Part shown: in pieces, positions 26,139-34,398 of the stretch | Position numbering within the stretch: the stretch's first letter is position 1 | Layout of the letters: each line of letters begins with the position of its first letter | From: Pseudonocardiales bacterium | GTDB lineage: Bacteria; Actinomycetota; Actinomycetes; Mycobacteriales; Pseudonocardiaceae | Length of the DNA stretch: 64,000 nucleotides | Direction of reading: 5' to 3' | NCBI GenBank assembly: GCA_019247305.1 | Contig: JAFAPC010000134.1 | Span: 62,001-126,000 of the forward strand | Notes under the pieces: model-generated | What the model saw: the letters and a program-made list of their open reading frames with translations, nothing else | The model's database searches: none | Told to the model about the DNA's origin: nothing | Translations under genes and position numbers: made by a program

Positions 26139-26999
26139 TCATGGGGCTGGTTGATCAGTTCTCAGTTCGGCTGCGGCACGCTGGATCAGAGCTACAGCAT
26201 CGGCTTCAGCAACGGAGGCTTCACGCAGTAGATCAAACGCCCTCCTATATACGGCAATGTCATCGGGTCCTGTGATTAGCTGCTCTCCGGTGATTGTTTC
26301 AACGCGCACAACATCATCGCGGAGCCAAAATCCAGTCAGCGGCATGATGGGATATGCTACCGCTCGGGGCAACACGCGCAGATCTACCGATGGAAGCCCC
26401 GTAATGGCGACCAGTCGATCTAACTGTCCTAACAGGGTTCCAATAGTCCCGAAATGCACAGTGAGAGCGGCCTCGCCAATCACAATCTGCACTTCTCGAT
26501 TCGGTTGATATAGCAATTCCTGCCGTTTGATTCGTTGTGCGATCAACGCTTCGATTTGTTCGGGCGCGCTTACGAAGTTGGGTGGCACTCCAGGGATGGT
26601 GAGAAGTTCTCGGGCATATGCGGCCGTCTGTAGGATACCCGGGATCATTGCTGGCTGATACCCGCGGAGGATAACCTCGCTCGCTTCGGTTGCTCCGATC
26701 TTGGCCTGTGTAGCGACGATATCAACAGGATCCATATCGGTCCACGTGCTGTACTGGATGCGGGCTTGAGTAAGGAGACCACTCAGTTCGGCACGGACGC
26801 CTTCGTCGGCCTTGACGGCTTCCACCCACGCGTCAAGGTCGGCAGCGCTGGGTAACTGTTTGCCGGTTTCCAATTTAGAAACCTTCGTCTGCTGCCAACC
26901 GAGGTGACGGGCCAGCGCGGACCCGGAACGGAACGCGCTGGCCCGAAGCTCCCGCAGCCTCGCCCCCAAGCGTTCACGGGGGCTTCCGCTCGGTGACAT
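26139..26999 (-). CDS. XRE/DUF5753 transcriptional regulator
   Basis: 286 residues; the ATG at 26999 has GGAAGG upstream. The helix-turn-helix is LGARLRELRASAF, then LARHLGWQQTKVSKLETGKQLP; the DUF5753 part includes IPGILQTAAYARELL, AQRIKRQELLY, VIGEAALTVHFG and FWLRDDVVRVETITGEQLI. It is a second, clearly diverged paralog of the regulator at 24889 and has no DUF397 gene directly behind it. Divergent from it are a doubtful small frame and the small-gene operon starting at 27369, which it could regulate. Confidence 0.87.
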   Translation of the reverse strand: MSPSGSPRERLGARLRELRASAFRSGSALARHLGWQQTKVSKLETGKQLPSAADLDAWVEAVKADEGVRAELSGLLTQARIQYSTWTDMDPVDIVATQAKIGATEASEVILRGYQPAMIPGILQTAAYARELLTIPGVPPNFVSAPEQIEALIAQRIKRQELLYQPNREVQIVIGEAALTVHFGTIGTLLGQLDRLVAITGLPSVDLRVLPRAVAYPIMPLTGFWLRDDVVRVETITGEQLITGPDDIAVYRRAFDLLREASVAEADAVALIQRAAAELRTDQPAP

Positions 27000-27090
27000 T
27001 GGTTACGTACCTTCCGCTTGGACTCTCAGGCTCAGGTGCCCTTTCGTTCATCCCAGGGTCCCGGCAAAGCCGCGAGAATAGCTGTGACTT

Positions 27091-27273
27091 GTGGCTACGC
27101 CGGGCAGCGAGACCGACGAACGGGGTGAACCAGTGCTGCGGGCGCGATCCGGCGTGGCGGTGCGCCCCGTGGGCGGGGTTCAACCACGCCAGCCAAGTCT
27201 TGGGCCGTGTGAGCGATCACTCAAAGTACCACCTAGCTGCGGAAACGGGACTTTGCCTGAGCACTGTCGTTGA
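27091..27273 (+). CDS. Possible 60-residue protein
   Basis: A GTG opens a 60-codon frame (VATPGSETDERGEPVLRARS, then VAVRPVGGVQPRQPSLG). No ribosome site is clear, so it would need leaderless translation. The Arg- and Pro-rich composition is compatible with coding or with chance in GC-rich DNA. Confidence 0.3.
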   Translation: MATPGSETDERGEPVLRARSGVAVRPVGGVQPRQPSLGPCERSLKVPPSCGNGTLPEHCR

Positions 27274-27303
27274 TCCTGGCCAGCCTTCACTCTGCGTAGC
27301 AAA

Positions 27304-27358
27304 CTAACCCTAAATCATGCTTTTTATCGATGTTGACTTGAGCATGATTTTGGGTTAG
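27304..27358. promoter_or_regulatory. 18-bp inverted repeat overlapping the promoter at 27333
   Basis: Arms 27304-27321 (CTAACCCTAAATCATGCT) and 27341-27358 (AGCATGATTTTGGGTTAG) pair over 18 positions with one mismatch around a 19-base loop. The right arm occupies the spacer and most of the -10 box of the promoter, so a protein bound here would block transcription of the small-gene operon. Confidence 0.6.
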
Positions 27359-27360
27359 AT
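27333..27360 (+). promoter_or_regulatory. Promoter of the small-gene operon
   Basis: TTGACT at 27333 and TTAGAT at 27355 with a 16-base spacer form one of the best sigma-70-like promoters in the window. The ATG of the first gene is at 27369, 9 bases after the -10 box, so the transcript would be leaderless or nearly so. Confidence 0.65.
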
Positions 27361-27368
27361 TGGTCATC

Positions 27369-27857
27369 ATGGTGGTCGAGTCCCGAGCTGGCTTGCACGG
27401 CGGGCTGACCCGGGTGCTCTTGGAGTCCCGGTGTGGTCCCGTTGAGCACCTGTGGGGCCGGAGCTGGGTGGACGGGCGCGTCCACGTCGTTGACCTCGGC
27501 GTCGAGCATCCGGCTCTGGTGTACCTGGCGCGGTGCGGGCGTCCCGTGCTCGTTTGGCGCTCCCCCTTGAATGACCACACGCACCTGTTGGTGCCCGATC
27601 TTGGGCCTGATGTCTCAGGACGCGGTGCGGTGACGCACCGCCTACGGTCGCTGCCCTGCCCAGTGACCGTTCCTCCGGGTCGCTGGGGTGTCTTGCGTAG
27701 CTGGACACCGCCGACGGTGGCGACCCGATCGCCGGCTGGCCGCTGGTTGAGCTGCCCCCCAGGCTCCTGGCGGCCAGCCGGCCCCTTCACCGCGTGCCAG
27801 CACGCGGGACATGATCTCGTTCTTCTGTCGAGAAAAGAGGTCAACTATGACTCATGA
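27369..27857 (+). CDS. Small unknown protein, first gene of the small-gene operon
   Basis: 162 residues from an ATG just after a strong promoter, with no Shine-Dalgarno site, implying leaderless translation. The sequence includes VEHLWGRSWVDGRVHVVDL and RCGRPVLVWRSPLNDHTHLL; no catalytic motif, membrane span or known domain is visible. It overlaps the next gene by 11 bases. The compact, promoter-led arrangement supports a real gene of unknown function. Confidence 0.5.
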   Translation: MVVESRAGLHGGLTRVLLESRCGPVEHLWGRSWVDGRVHVVDLGVEHPALVYLARCGRPVLVWRSPLNDHTHLLVPDLGPDVSGRGAVTHRLRSLPCPVTVPPGRWGVLRSWTPPTVATRSPAGRWLSCPPGSWRPAGPFTACQHAGHDLVLLSRKEVNYDS

Positions 27858-28101
27858 CACGGCGGTGAGGATGTCGTGTAAGACCAGCACAATGATCTCG
27901 GTGAGTTGCGTGCCCTTCCGGGGCACACGGGGTTACGCCACCCTGATGGTGGACCCCCGTGGTGAGGAGCTCGCGCTCGACGCGCAGATCGGTGGCGGTT
28001 GCATGATCATCCTTGATGAGACCAGCGCCGCGGCCTTGTTCTGTGTTCTCGCAGCATGGCTGGCGGGACTGGGCGCCCCCGAGGGGGCCCGGGTCGCATG
28101 A
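27847..28101 (+). CDS. Small unknown protein, second gene of the operon
   Basis: 84 residues; AGAGG precedes the ATG. The N-terminal half looks like short beta strands (ISVSCVPFRGTRGYATLMVD), and the C-terminal half has a hydrophobic helix (AAALFCVLAAWLAGLG), possibly a buried or membrane-associated helix. Unknown family. It ends in an ATGA overlap with the next gene. Confidence 0.55.
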   Translation: MTHDTAVRMSCKTSTMISVSCVPFRGTRGYATLMVDPRGEELALDAQIGGGCMIILDETSAAALFCVLAAWLAGLGAPEGARVA

Positions 28102-28250
28102 GCGCTCCCGTGATGACGGTGGGTTGGGTCGAGCTGCGTGACACCGCACTGGGCGCGGTCCGCCGGGGCTGGCCGATCACACCGGGCACGTTTGTCGGCA
28201 CTGACCGGCGCTGGCACGGCCGCGATGAGGCCACCGAACATGGAACTTGA
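28098..28250 (+). CDS. Very small unknown protein, third gene of the operon
   Basis: 50 residues starting in an ATGA overlap. VGWVELRDTALGAVRRGWPI and TPGTFVGTDRRWHGRDEA suggest a small soluble, basic protein; no family recognised. It overlaps the next ATG by 11 bases, so reading through all these starts depends on translational coupling. Confidence 0.45.
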   Translation: MSAPVMTVGWVELRDTALGAVRRGWPITPGTFVGTDRRWHGRDEATEHGT

Positions 28251-28473
28251 TGCTGCCCGCCGCGGGGGCCGGCATCGGTTGCCCTCCCGGTGGGTCGACC
28301 TAGCGGACGCCGAGCCCCGGGTGATGATCCCCGTCGCGCAGTTGCTGAGCACGACCTCGCCGCAGCGGGTGCGGGACCGGTCGTGGTGGTCTCGGCTGGT
28401 CGCGTTCGTCCGTCGTCATCGTGGCCGTCGGTGGGCGGTGGTGATTCCCCAACCTCGCGCGCCCGCCGACTAA
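28240..28473 (+). CDS. Small basic unknown protein, fourth gene of the operon
   Basis: 77 residues with many Arg (RHRLPSRWVDLADAEP, then WWSRLVAFVRRHRGRRWAVV). The basic Trp-rich helix could contact nucleic acid or membrane. No known domain. It overlaps the end of the previous frame. Confidence 0.45.
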   Translation: MELDAARRGGRHRLPSRWVDLADAEPRVMIPVAQLLSTTSPQRVRDRSWWSRLVAFVRRHRGRRWAVVIPQPRAPAD

Positions 28474-28568
28474 AGGACTCCGCGCCGCGGGTTCTGGTGG
28501 CTGGGCTCAGCCCGGCCCTCTGCAGCGCGGTCACCACACCGAAACATTGCGCGGCAGAAAAATGGAGG

Positions 28569-28832
28569 ATGAGGCGTTTCCACGGGGTTCGCCCGCACGT
28601 ACCAGGTGAACCCGGACCGGTCATTGAGTACGAGGGTGTCGTGTTCTCGGACGGCACCACGGTGATTAACTGGCGCACACTCTACGAAGTCCCTTTGATC
28701 TGGGACTCATTCGAGGATTATCAACGGGAAGAGGCTATCACCTTGGTTGTGGTGTCGTGGCTTGACCCGGAATGGCACGGAAGTAGGGATGTCCAGTGGA
28801 CGGAACACCATCTGAGCGGCGGGAGTGGGTAA
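28569..28832 (+). CDS. Small unknown protein, fifth gene of the operon
   Basis: 87 residues from the ATG at 28569 with GGAGG upstream. The sequence is acidic and aromatic (VIEYEGVVFSDGTTVINWRT, LIWDSFEDYQREEAITLVVV), like a small alpha/beta domain. The first half resembles an ACT- or YbjN-like strand pattern only loosely. It is separated from the previous gene by 95 bases in which I see nothing. Confidence 0.5.
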   Translation: MRRFHGVRPHVPGEPGPVIEYEGVVFSDGTTVINWRTLYEVPLIWDSFEDYQREEAITLVVVSWLDPEWHGSRDVQWTEHHLSGGSG

Positions 28833-28840
28833 GGGACTCG

Positions 28841-29299
28841 ATGCGGTGGGCGTACTCAGTCTTGGATCACCAGATGCACCTGCTGGTGTCGGGTGATTTC
28901 CCGTGGGGTGTGCTCAAAACCCCGTGCGGTGCGGTGGTTCCCCCGGGGCCCGATCAGGACGAGTGGCCGCCCACCAACCAGCGCCGTATCTGCCGGACGT
29001 GCGGGGTGATCGCCCGCAGGCGCACGACGGTGCCACGAGATTTGTGGGTGAGCCATCCCTGCACTCTGGGTGCCCACGCGGTATCGCTGCCCCCTCGACA
29101 GAGGCTGACGGCGCAGGTAGCGTGGGCGTGGTGCCCGGACGATGAACTCGTGCACCTGCTCGGTAGTTGGGGCCTGGTCACAGTCAGAGCTCAGGGTGAG
29201 GCAGTGGCGTGGTGCGGCGCCCACATCACCGCCACGCTACTGGCGGTCTCGGGAGTGTGGACACCGTGCCCGCCGTGCCTGGCTGCGGGGGTCTCATGA
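28841..29299 (+). CDS. Cys-rich probable zinc-binding protein, sixth gene of the operon
   Basis: 152 residues from the ATG at 28841, preferred over the GTG at 28796 because AAGGGA lies 6 bases upstream and the frame then avoids overlapping the previous gene. It starts MRWAYSVLDHQMHLL, then has TPCGA and ICRTCGVIARR, which look like a zinc ribbon, and a C-terminal WCGAHIT and CPPCLA. It may be a metal-stabilised adaptor or DNA-binding protein; no catalytic motif is visible. Confidence 0.55.
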   Translation: MRWAYSVLDHQMHLLVSGDFPWGVLKTPCGAVVPPGPDQDEWPPTNQRRICRTCGVIARRRTTVPRDLWVSHPCTLGAHAVSLPPRQRLTAQVAWAWCPDDELVHLLGSWGLVTVRAQGEAVAWCGAHITATLLAVSGVWTPCPPCLAAGVS

Positions 29300-29586
29300 A
29301 AGGAAGACATCATCAGTCGAAGCCACCGTGGTGGCATTTTGGTTCATGGTGGCGGCGGGTGCGCGGCCGAGAACATCTGGTGAGTCCACCAAGGCGCCTG
29401 AATGAGGTGGTAAGCGGGGACGATCGTGTGGTGCATTGGGCCACCGAGGAGGCCTTTGAGGAGGACCTGCGGGCGCACACCGGGTACTACAGGGTGTTGT
29501 GTGGGCGCGAGATCGCTATCGCGAGCATGGTCACCCCGCCTGGTTTCTTTTGTGAGCCGTGCACTATGTTGAAGGGGGTTGTATGA
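29296..29586 (+). CDS. Small zinc-ribbon-like protein, last gene of the operon
   Basis: 96 residues starting in an ATGA overlap. The C-terminal YYRVLCGREIAIASMVTPPG followed by FFCEPC has three Cys arranged as CG-(16)-CxxC, plus a nearby His (HWATEEAFEEDLRAH), so a zinc site is likely. Related short proteins are common in actinomycetes, but their role is unknown. A hairpin at the stop ends the operon. Confidence 0.6.
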   Translation: MKGRHHQSKPPWWHFGSWWRRVRGREHLVSPPRRLNEVVSGDDRVVHWATEEAFEEDLRAHTGYYRVLCGREIAIASMVTPPGFFCEPCTMLKGVV

Positions 29587-29654
29587 GCAGTCCCGAGTCC
29601 GAGACGCGGAATGGGAGCTTGGCGTCAATGGGCCGTCTCGGGGTGAGACTGCTC
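29585..29654. terminator. Bidirectional terminator candidate
   Basis: Two paired segments (GAGCAGTC with GACTGCTC, and CCGAGACG with CGTCTCGG) form a long interrupted stem spanning the end of the small-gene operon (plus strand) and the stop of the Uma2 gene (minus strand). The position between convergent genes suits a shared terminator. Confidence 0.5.
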
Positions 29655-30216
29655 AGCGGGGACGCAGGCGTCCGAGTAGCTCGATCGGCACGACGCGAAC
29701 CGGGAACGGCCGGTGTGCCTCGAAGACCTCGTCGCCGACCACCCGGGCCACTTCTTGGTACTGGCCGTCGGTGTCGAGTTCCAGGACCAGCAGGTCGGGC
29801 GGGTCGGGATCGAGCACCCAGTAGCTAGGAGTGCCCATCCGCTGGTAGGCGGCGCGCTTGAGGTTAAGGTCGATCAGCCGGCCGCTCGGGGAAAGCACCT
29901 CCACGGCGAGCACGGGCGCCGCGGGGAGATTCTTGTCGGTGAGCTCGGCAAAGCGGGCGACCAGGACGTCGGGCTGCACCTCGTTGGAGAGGTCGGTGCG
30001 CACCGCGAAGGGCGCCGCGAGGACGTACAGGTCCTCGGGGCAGGCATCATCGAGCACGCGGTACAGCCGCAGGCTGATGGTCTGGTGCCGCAGACCGGGC
30101 GCCGGGCTCACCAGGAGTTCCCCGTCGATGAGTTCGTAGCGGCGGCCGTCATCGGGCATCCCTTCCAGGTCATGGACCGTGAAGGGCGTGCTGGCAGTGA
30201 CGCTCATGCTGGTCAT
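29653..30216 (-). CDS. Uma2-family putative restriction endonuclease-like protein
   Basis: 187 residues from the ATG at 30216 with GAGGAGGGG upstream. The fold is Uma2 (DUF820, PD-(D/E)XK-like): FTVHDLEGMPDDGRRYELIDGEL, then VQPDVLVARF with the Asp, LAVEVLSPSG with the Glu, LNLKRAAYQRMGTPSYWVLD. The family is very common in actinomycetes and cyanobacteria; nuclease activity is predicted from fold only. It is divergent from dnaG across 104 bases. Confidence 0.85.
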   Translation of the reverse strand: MTSMSVTASTPFTVHDLEGMPDDGRRYELIDGELLVSPAPGLRHQTISLRLYRVLDDACPEDLYVLAAPFAVRTDLSNEVQPDVLVARFAELTDKNLPAAPVLAVEVLSPSGRLIDLNLKRAAYQRMGTPSYWVLDPDPPDLLVLELDTDGQYQEVARVVGDEVFEAHRPFPVRVVPIELLGRLRPR

Positions 30217-30320
30217 GGTCCCCTCCTCGGGTCGGTCTGCCAAACGATGCCACCAGGGACCGACAGTTCCGGGCGAGGTCCGCCTCGGCCCGAGCCAGAG
30301 TAACCCTAGACTCGACGCTC

Positions 30321-32198
30321 GTGGCTGCACGGATCCGGGACGCTGACATCGTGGAGGTCCGGGCGCGTAACCGGATCGATGAGGTGGTGGGCGAGTACGT
30401 CGCGTTGCGGCGGGCTGGTGCGGATTCGCTCAAGGGGCTGTGCCCGTTCCATGATGAGAAGTCGGCGTCGTTCCACGTCCGCCCAGCTCATGGCACCTTT
30501 CATTGTTTTGGCTGCGGTGAGGGCGGATCCGTTCTCGACTTCGTGATGAAGATCGAGCACATTGGCTTCGTCGAGGCCGTGGAACGCCTGGCGGGCCGGG
30601 CCGGCATCCGGTTGACCTACACCGGCGGGGGCTCGGCCCTGGCGCGCGAGCGCAACAGTCGGTCCCGGCTGGTCGAGGTGAACAGGCTGGCCCAGCAGTT
30701 CTACGCCGAGCAGCTCAGTGGCCCCGAGGCACAGGTAGCCCGGGAGTTCCTCACTCAACGCGGGTTCACGTCGCAGGCTGCGGGCACGTTCGGCTGCGGC
30801 TTCGCCCCCTCGGGCTGGGACCAACTCACCAAGCACCTCCTCGGCCGCGGGTTCTCTGTCGATGAGCTGGTCAAAGCTGGGCTGTCCCGGGAGGGCCAGC
30901 GTGGGCCGATCGACCGCTTCCACCGCCGGCTGCTGTGGCCGATCCGTGACCTCGGTGGTGATGTCGTGGGGTTCGGTGCCCGGCGGCTGTTCGACGATGA
31001 CCGCATCGAGGCGAAGTACCTCAACACTCCCGAGACGCCGCTGTACCGCAAGTCACAGGTGCTCTTCGGGCTGGACCTGGCCAAACGCGAGATCGCCCGA
31101 CGAGGCCAGGTCGTCGTGGTCGAGGGCTACACCGACGTGATGGCGATGCACCTGGCCGGGGTGCCCACCGCACTGGCCTCCTGTGGCACGGCCTTCGGAG
31201 CCGAACACATCGCGGTGCTGCGCCGGCTGCTCATGGACGATTTTGACTTCCATAGCGAAGTAATCTTCATCTTCGACGGCGACGAGGCTGGGCGGAAGGC
31301 GGCGTCTAGGGCTGACGACGACGACCAGAGTTACGCCGCATGGACCTACATCGCGATCGCACCGGATGGGATGGATCCGTGCGAGCTGCGCCAGGCCAAG
31401 GGCGACGCGGCGGTGCGCGATCTGGTGGCCCGCCGTCAACCGCTGTTCAAATTCGCGGTGAAAAGACTGCTCGAAGAGTATAAACTGGACACAGCGGAGG
31501 GCCGGGTGGAAGCGCTGCGGCGGGCAGTGCCACGGATCGCCCAGATCAAAGACATCTCCCTGCGCGATGAGTACGCCCGCCAGCTTGCCGGCTGGGTTGG
31601 CTGGGACGACATCGCCACAGTGGTCCGCCGGGTCCGGGAAACCGCTGGTGATGAGCCTCGACGTCGCGGCGGGCGCACCCGGAGCACGTCCTCAGCCGAG
31701 AACAGCGCAGCGCTTCCGCCCCGAGACGACGTCCGGCTGCAGGCTCAACGCGAGGTGCTCAAAGCGGTCCTGCAGCAACCCGCGATGACCGGCCCGGTCT
31801 ACGACACGCTACCCACCGACGCCTTCACCCACCCCGCCTACGCCCAGATCCACACAGCAGTCCTAGCCGCCGGTGGCACCGCCGCAGGACTCTCACCCCC
31901 CGAGTGGATCGACGCCGTCGCCGCACACTGCCCCCACCGATCGCTGCTCACCGAACTCGCGGTCGAGACACTCCGGGTCAACGGCACCCCCGACGACGAC
32001 GCCCACTACATCGCCAGCCTGCTGGCCAGCCTGCAAGCCACCATCGTCGGACGACAAGTCGCCGACATCAAATCCCGGCTGCAACGACTCTCACCCCTGG
32101 AGGACCCCGACACCTACCACCGCCTCTTCGGCGACCTGGTCGCCCTTGAGCACTACTACCGGGCACTGCGCGACCGAGCAGCAGGAGCCCAAGAATGA
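30321..32198 (+). CDS. dnaG: DNA primase
   Basis: 625 residues from the GTG at 30321. The zinc-binding CHC2 domain (LCPFHDEKSASFHV, FHCFGCGEGG) lies at about 40-65; the primase core and TOPRIM domain follow (VVEGYTDVMAMHLAG, FIFDGDEAGRKAA), and the C-terminal helicase-binding region ends the protein. It makes RNA primers for replication in the replisome. A -10-like TAGACT lies 8 bases before the start, and there is no ribosome site, so the transcript may be leaderless. Confidence 0.97.
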   Translation: MAARIRDADIVEVRARNRIDEVVGEYVALRRAGADSLKGLCPFHDEKSASFHVRPAHGTFHCFGCGEGGSVLDFVMKIEHIGFVEAVERLAGRAGIRLTYTGGGSALARERNSRSRLVEVNRLAQQFYAEQLSGPEAQVAREFLTQRGFTSQAAGTFGCGFAPSGWDQLTKHLLGRGFSVDELVKAGLSREGQRGPIDRFHRRLLWPIRDLGGDVVGFGARRLFDDDRIEAKYLNTPETPLYRKSQVLFGLDLAKREIARRGQVVVVEGYTDVMAMHLAGVPTALASCGTAFGAEHIAVLRRLLMDDFDFHSEVIFIFDGDEAGRKAASRADDDDQSYAAWTYIAIAPDGMDPCELRQAKGDAAVRDLVARRQPLFKFAVKRLLEEYKLDTAEGRVEALRRAVPRIAQIKDISLRDEYARQLAGWVGWDDIATVVRRVRETAGDEPRRRGGRTRSTSSAENSAALPPRDDVRLQAQREVLKAVLQQPAMTGPVYDTLPTDAFTHPAYAQIHTAVLAAGGTAAGLSPPEWIDAVAAHCPHRSLLTELAVETLRVNGTPDDDAHYIASLLASLQATIVGRQVADIKSRLQRLSPLEDPDTYHRLFGDLVALEHYYRALRDRAAGAQE

Positions 32199-32271
32199 GC
32201 CGTGGCGCGGCGCTTGTCGTGCTGGCCGCACCCGGCTAGGTTCGGCTGCTGACAGTGAGGAGATCGCGGCG

Positions 32272-33027
32272 GTGTGGGACCCGGAGACCTACCTGGCGTT
32301 CGGTGACCACCGAGCCCGGCCTTTCCACGACCTCCTGGCCCGGGTCGGTGTCCGCGACCCGTCCCTGGTGGTGGACCTGGGCTGCGGACCGGGCACTCTC
32401 ACGCGGTTGTTGGCCAAGCGATGGCCCAAGGCCACCGTCATCGCGCTGGATAGCTCACCGGAGATGGTGCAGGCCGCGCTCGAGCGCGGTGTCCACGCCG
32501 AGCTGTGCGACGTTCGTCACTGGTTACCGGCGCCCGGCACCAATCTCGTCGTCTGCAACGCGGTCTTGCAATGGGTACCCGAGCATGCCGAGCTGCTGCG
32601 CCAGTGGATGCGGGCGCTGCCCTCGGGGGGATGGTTGGCCTTGCAGGTGCCCGGGAACTCCCACGCGCCCTCCCACGCCGAGACAACACGGCTTGCCGCC
32701 GAGCCTCGCTGGCGCGGGCTCTTCGACCTCAGGGAGACCCACCGGGTGCTGGAACCCGCCGGATACGCTGCGGTCCTCGCCCCGGGTGCTGCGGAGCTGG
32801 ACGTCTGGGAGACCACCTACCTGCACCGGCTGACCGGGTCCGACCCCGTGCTCGAATGGATCACTGGGACCGCCCTGCGGCCGGTCCGGGCGGCGCTGTC
32901 CGCGTCGGAGTGGGAGGAGTTCCGCCACGAACTTGCTCCCCGGCTCAGGGCTGCCTACCCGGCGGGAGCCGACGGGGTGACCTGGTTCCCGTTCCGCCGG
33001 ATCTTCGCCGTCGCGCAGGCCGGATAG
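32272..33027 (+). CDS. tam: Trans-aconitate 2-methyltransferase
   Basis: 251 residues from a GTG with GAGGAG upstream. The protein starts WDPETYLAFGDHRARPF, characteristic of Tam, and has the SAM motif VDLGCGPGTLTRLL, then NAVLQWVPEH and LQVPGNSHAPSH. It methylates trans-aconitate, a by-product of the citric-acid cycle, removing an aconitase inhibitor. It follows dnaG by 73 bases on the same strand, an arrangement probably without functional meaning. Confidence 0.9.
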   Translation: MWDPETYLAFGDHRARPFHDLLARVGVRDPSLVVDLGCGPGTLTRLLAKRWPKATVIALDSSPEMVQAALERGVHAELCDVRHWLPAPGTNLVVCNAVLQWVPEHAELLRQWMRALPSGGWLALQVPGNSHAPSHAETTRLAAEPRWRGLFDLRETHRVLEPAGYAAVLAPGAAELDVWETTYLHRLTGSDPVLEWITGTALRPVRAALSASEWEEFRHELAPRLRAAYPAGADGVTWFPFRRIFAVAQAG

Positions 33028-33113
33028 CTGGTGGGGCGCTGGCACAGTGTTGCCCACGGTGCGCTACAGTGGCTCGCAGTCGGTCCGCCAGACGGGCTGG
33101 ACATCCAGTGCTT

Positions 33114-33186
33114 TCCCCGATAGCTCAATTGGCAGAGCATGCGACTGTTAATCGCAGGGTTGTTGGTTCGAGTCCAACTCGGGGAG
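33114..33186 (+). tRNA. tRNA-Asn (GTT)
   Basis: 73 bases fold into a cloverleaf: acceptor stem TCCCCGA with TCGGGGA, discriminator G, D-arm GCTCAATTGGCAGAGC, anticodon arm with GTT at 33147-33149, and T-loop GGTTCGAGTCC. No CCA is encoded. It stands alone between tam and the methyltransferase gene. Confidence 0.97.
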
Positions 33187-33210
33187 CATCCTCCCAGCTC
33201 ACAGCATTGG

Positions 33211-34398
33211 TCAGTGTGAGGCCGCTGGTGTCGGTCCCCAAACCGGCACGACGTCGTCATCCTCAGCGGCTGATACCTGTTGCCCCTGCGGTGTCACGGT
33301 GAAACGCCATTGGTCTGCGGTGGGGCTGCCCGCTTGCTTCCACCAGGTGTAGGCGGCTTCCACCTCGTCCCAGAGTCGGCGTGGCCCCAGCTGGTTCACC
33401 TCATAGGTATCGGTACCCGGCATGTAGTCAATGCTCGCCCACGATTGGGTGTGTGAGTCGAGGAACCACACGGTGTACTCACCGGAGCTGTCCTGAGCCC
33501 GGCAGAGACGGTACTCACAACCCGGCACCAGCACTCCGATGGCCAACGCCGCGTGATAATCGCCGGTTACGCAGCCGGGATGAAGACCGGTATGGCTTAC
33601 CTGGGCTTTGTCCTCGTCATACACGCAGTCACGAATCCAGGCCAGGGGGATGCGCTGAGCGCGCAGCCACATGAACGCCACGTTGCCCACCAGGCGACCC
33701 GTCGCGGTGCCGTCCTCACCCACGGTGAGGGACAGCAACGCGCCGTTGAGGTACGCGGTACCCCACGGGGTGACCACCCGTCCGCCCGGCCGGGTCTGCG
33801 CCACCCACGCGTACGGCACCCGCGCAACCGCTGCCGTGGCCAGGACCCGGTCGTAGGGAGCACGGGGCGGGTAGCCGTAAGCCCCATCACCGGTGATCAC
33901 CGTGACGTTGCCGAACCCGTTGGTGGACAGCGCAGCGCGGGCACGGGTGGCGATCTCGGGATCGATCTCGATCGTGGTCACGTGGTCGGCTCCGAGCCGC
34001 TGCGCCAGCAGGGCGGCGTTGTAGCCGGTGCCGGTACCAATCTCACACACTGTCATCCCCGGCTCCACCGCAAGGGCGGCCAGCATCAGGGCGACGACAT
34101 TGGGCTGGCTCGCGGAGCTGGAGATGGCATCTCCGATTAGTCCCGGTCCGACCGGGTTTCCGTCATCAACTTGCGTGATCACGAACTCGCGGGATGCGTA
34201 CGCCAGCTGCATCCAACGGCTCGGGTCTTCGGCCCGCTGAAACGGCACCACATCGCGGCGCTGCTCCTGCCATACCACGTCCGGGATGAACGCGTGACGC
34301 GGCACGGCAAGAAACGCCTCCCGCCACCCAGGATCCAGGAAACCACCAGCGGTGAGCTCATCGACCATCCGGCTGCGCAACAGCGCCGGATCGGTCAC
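33211..34398 (-). CDS. PCMT-like protein methyltransferase with C-terminal extension
   Basis: 395 residues. The N-terminal 230 residues are a protein-L-isoaspartate O-methyltransferase domain (ISSSASQPNVVALMLAAL, VCEIGTGTGYNAALLAQRLG, TIEIDPEIA, VTVITGDGAYGYPP). The remaining 165 residues form the extension seen in FxLD-type system methyltransferases of actinomycetes (YTVWFLDSHTQSWASIDY, VNQLGPRRLWDEVEAAYTWW). Those act on peptide Asp or isoAsp in ribosomal peptide pathways or in repair; no precursor peptide or lanthipeptide synthetase is nearby here. It overlaps the end of the transporter gene by 4 bases. Confidence 0.8.
   Translation of the reverse strand: MTDPALLRSRMVDELTAGGFLDPGWREAFLAVPRHAFIPDVVWQEQRRDVVPFQRAEDPSRWMQLAYASREFVITQVDDGNPVGPGLIGDAISSSASQPNVVALMLAALAVEPGMTVCEIGTGTGYNAALLAQRLGADHVTTIEIDPEIATRARAALSTNGFGNVTVITGDGAYGYPPRAPYDRVLATAAVARVPYAWVAQTRPGGRVVTPWGTAYLNGALLSLTVGEDGTATGRLVGNVAFMWLRAQRIPLAWIRDCVYDEDKAQVSHTGLHPGCVTGDYHAALAIGVLVPGCEYRLCRAQDSSGEYTVWFLDSHTQSWASIDYMPGTDTYEVNQLGPRRLWDEVEAAYTWWKQAGSPTADQWRFTVTPQGQQVSAAEDDDVVPVWGPTPAASH

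Larger units (their letters stand above)
27000..27368. other. Control region between regulator and small-gene operon
   Basis: It holds one possible 60-codon frame (27091-27273) and, at 27304-27360, an 18-bp inverted repeat overlapping a good promoter. Nothing else is recognised. Confidence 0.5.

Noticed and set aside
29559-29828. 89-codon frame after the small-gene operon
   Set aside because: It overlaps the Uma2 gene on the other strand and begins in the terminator stem; product is Arg/Pro-rich.
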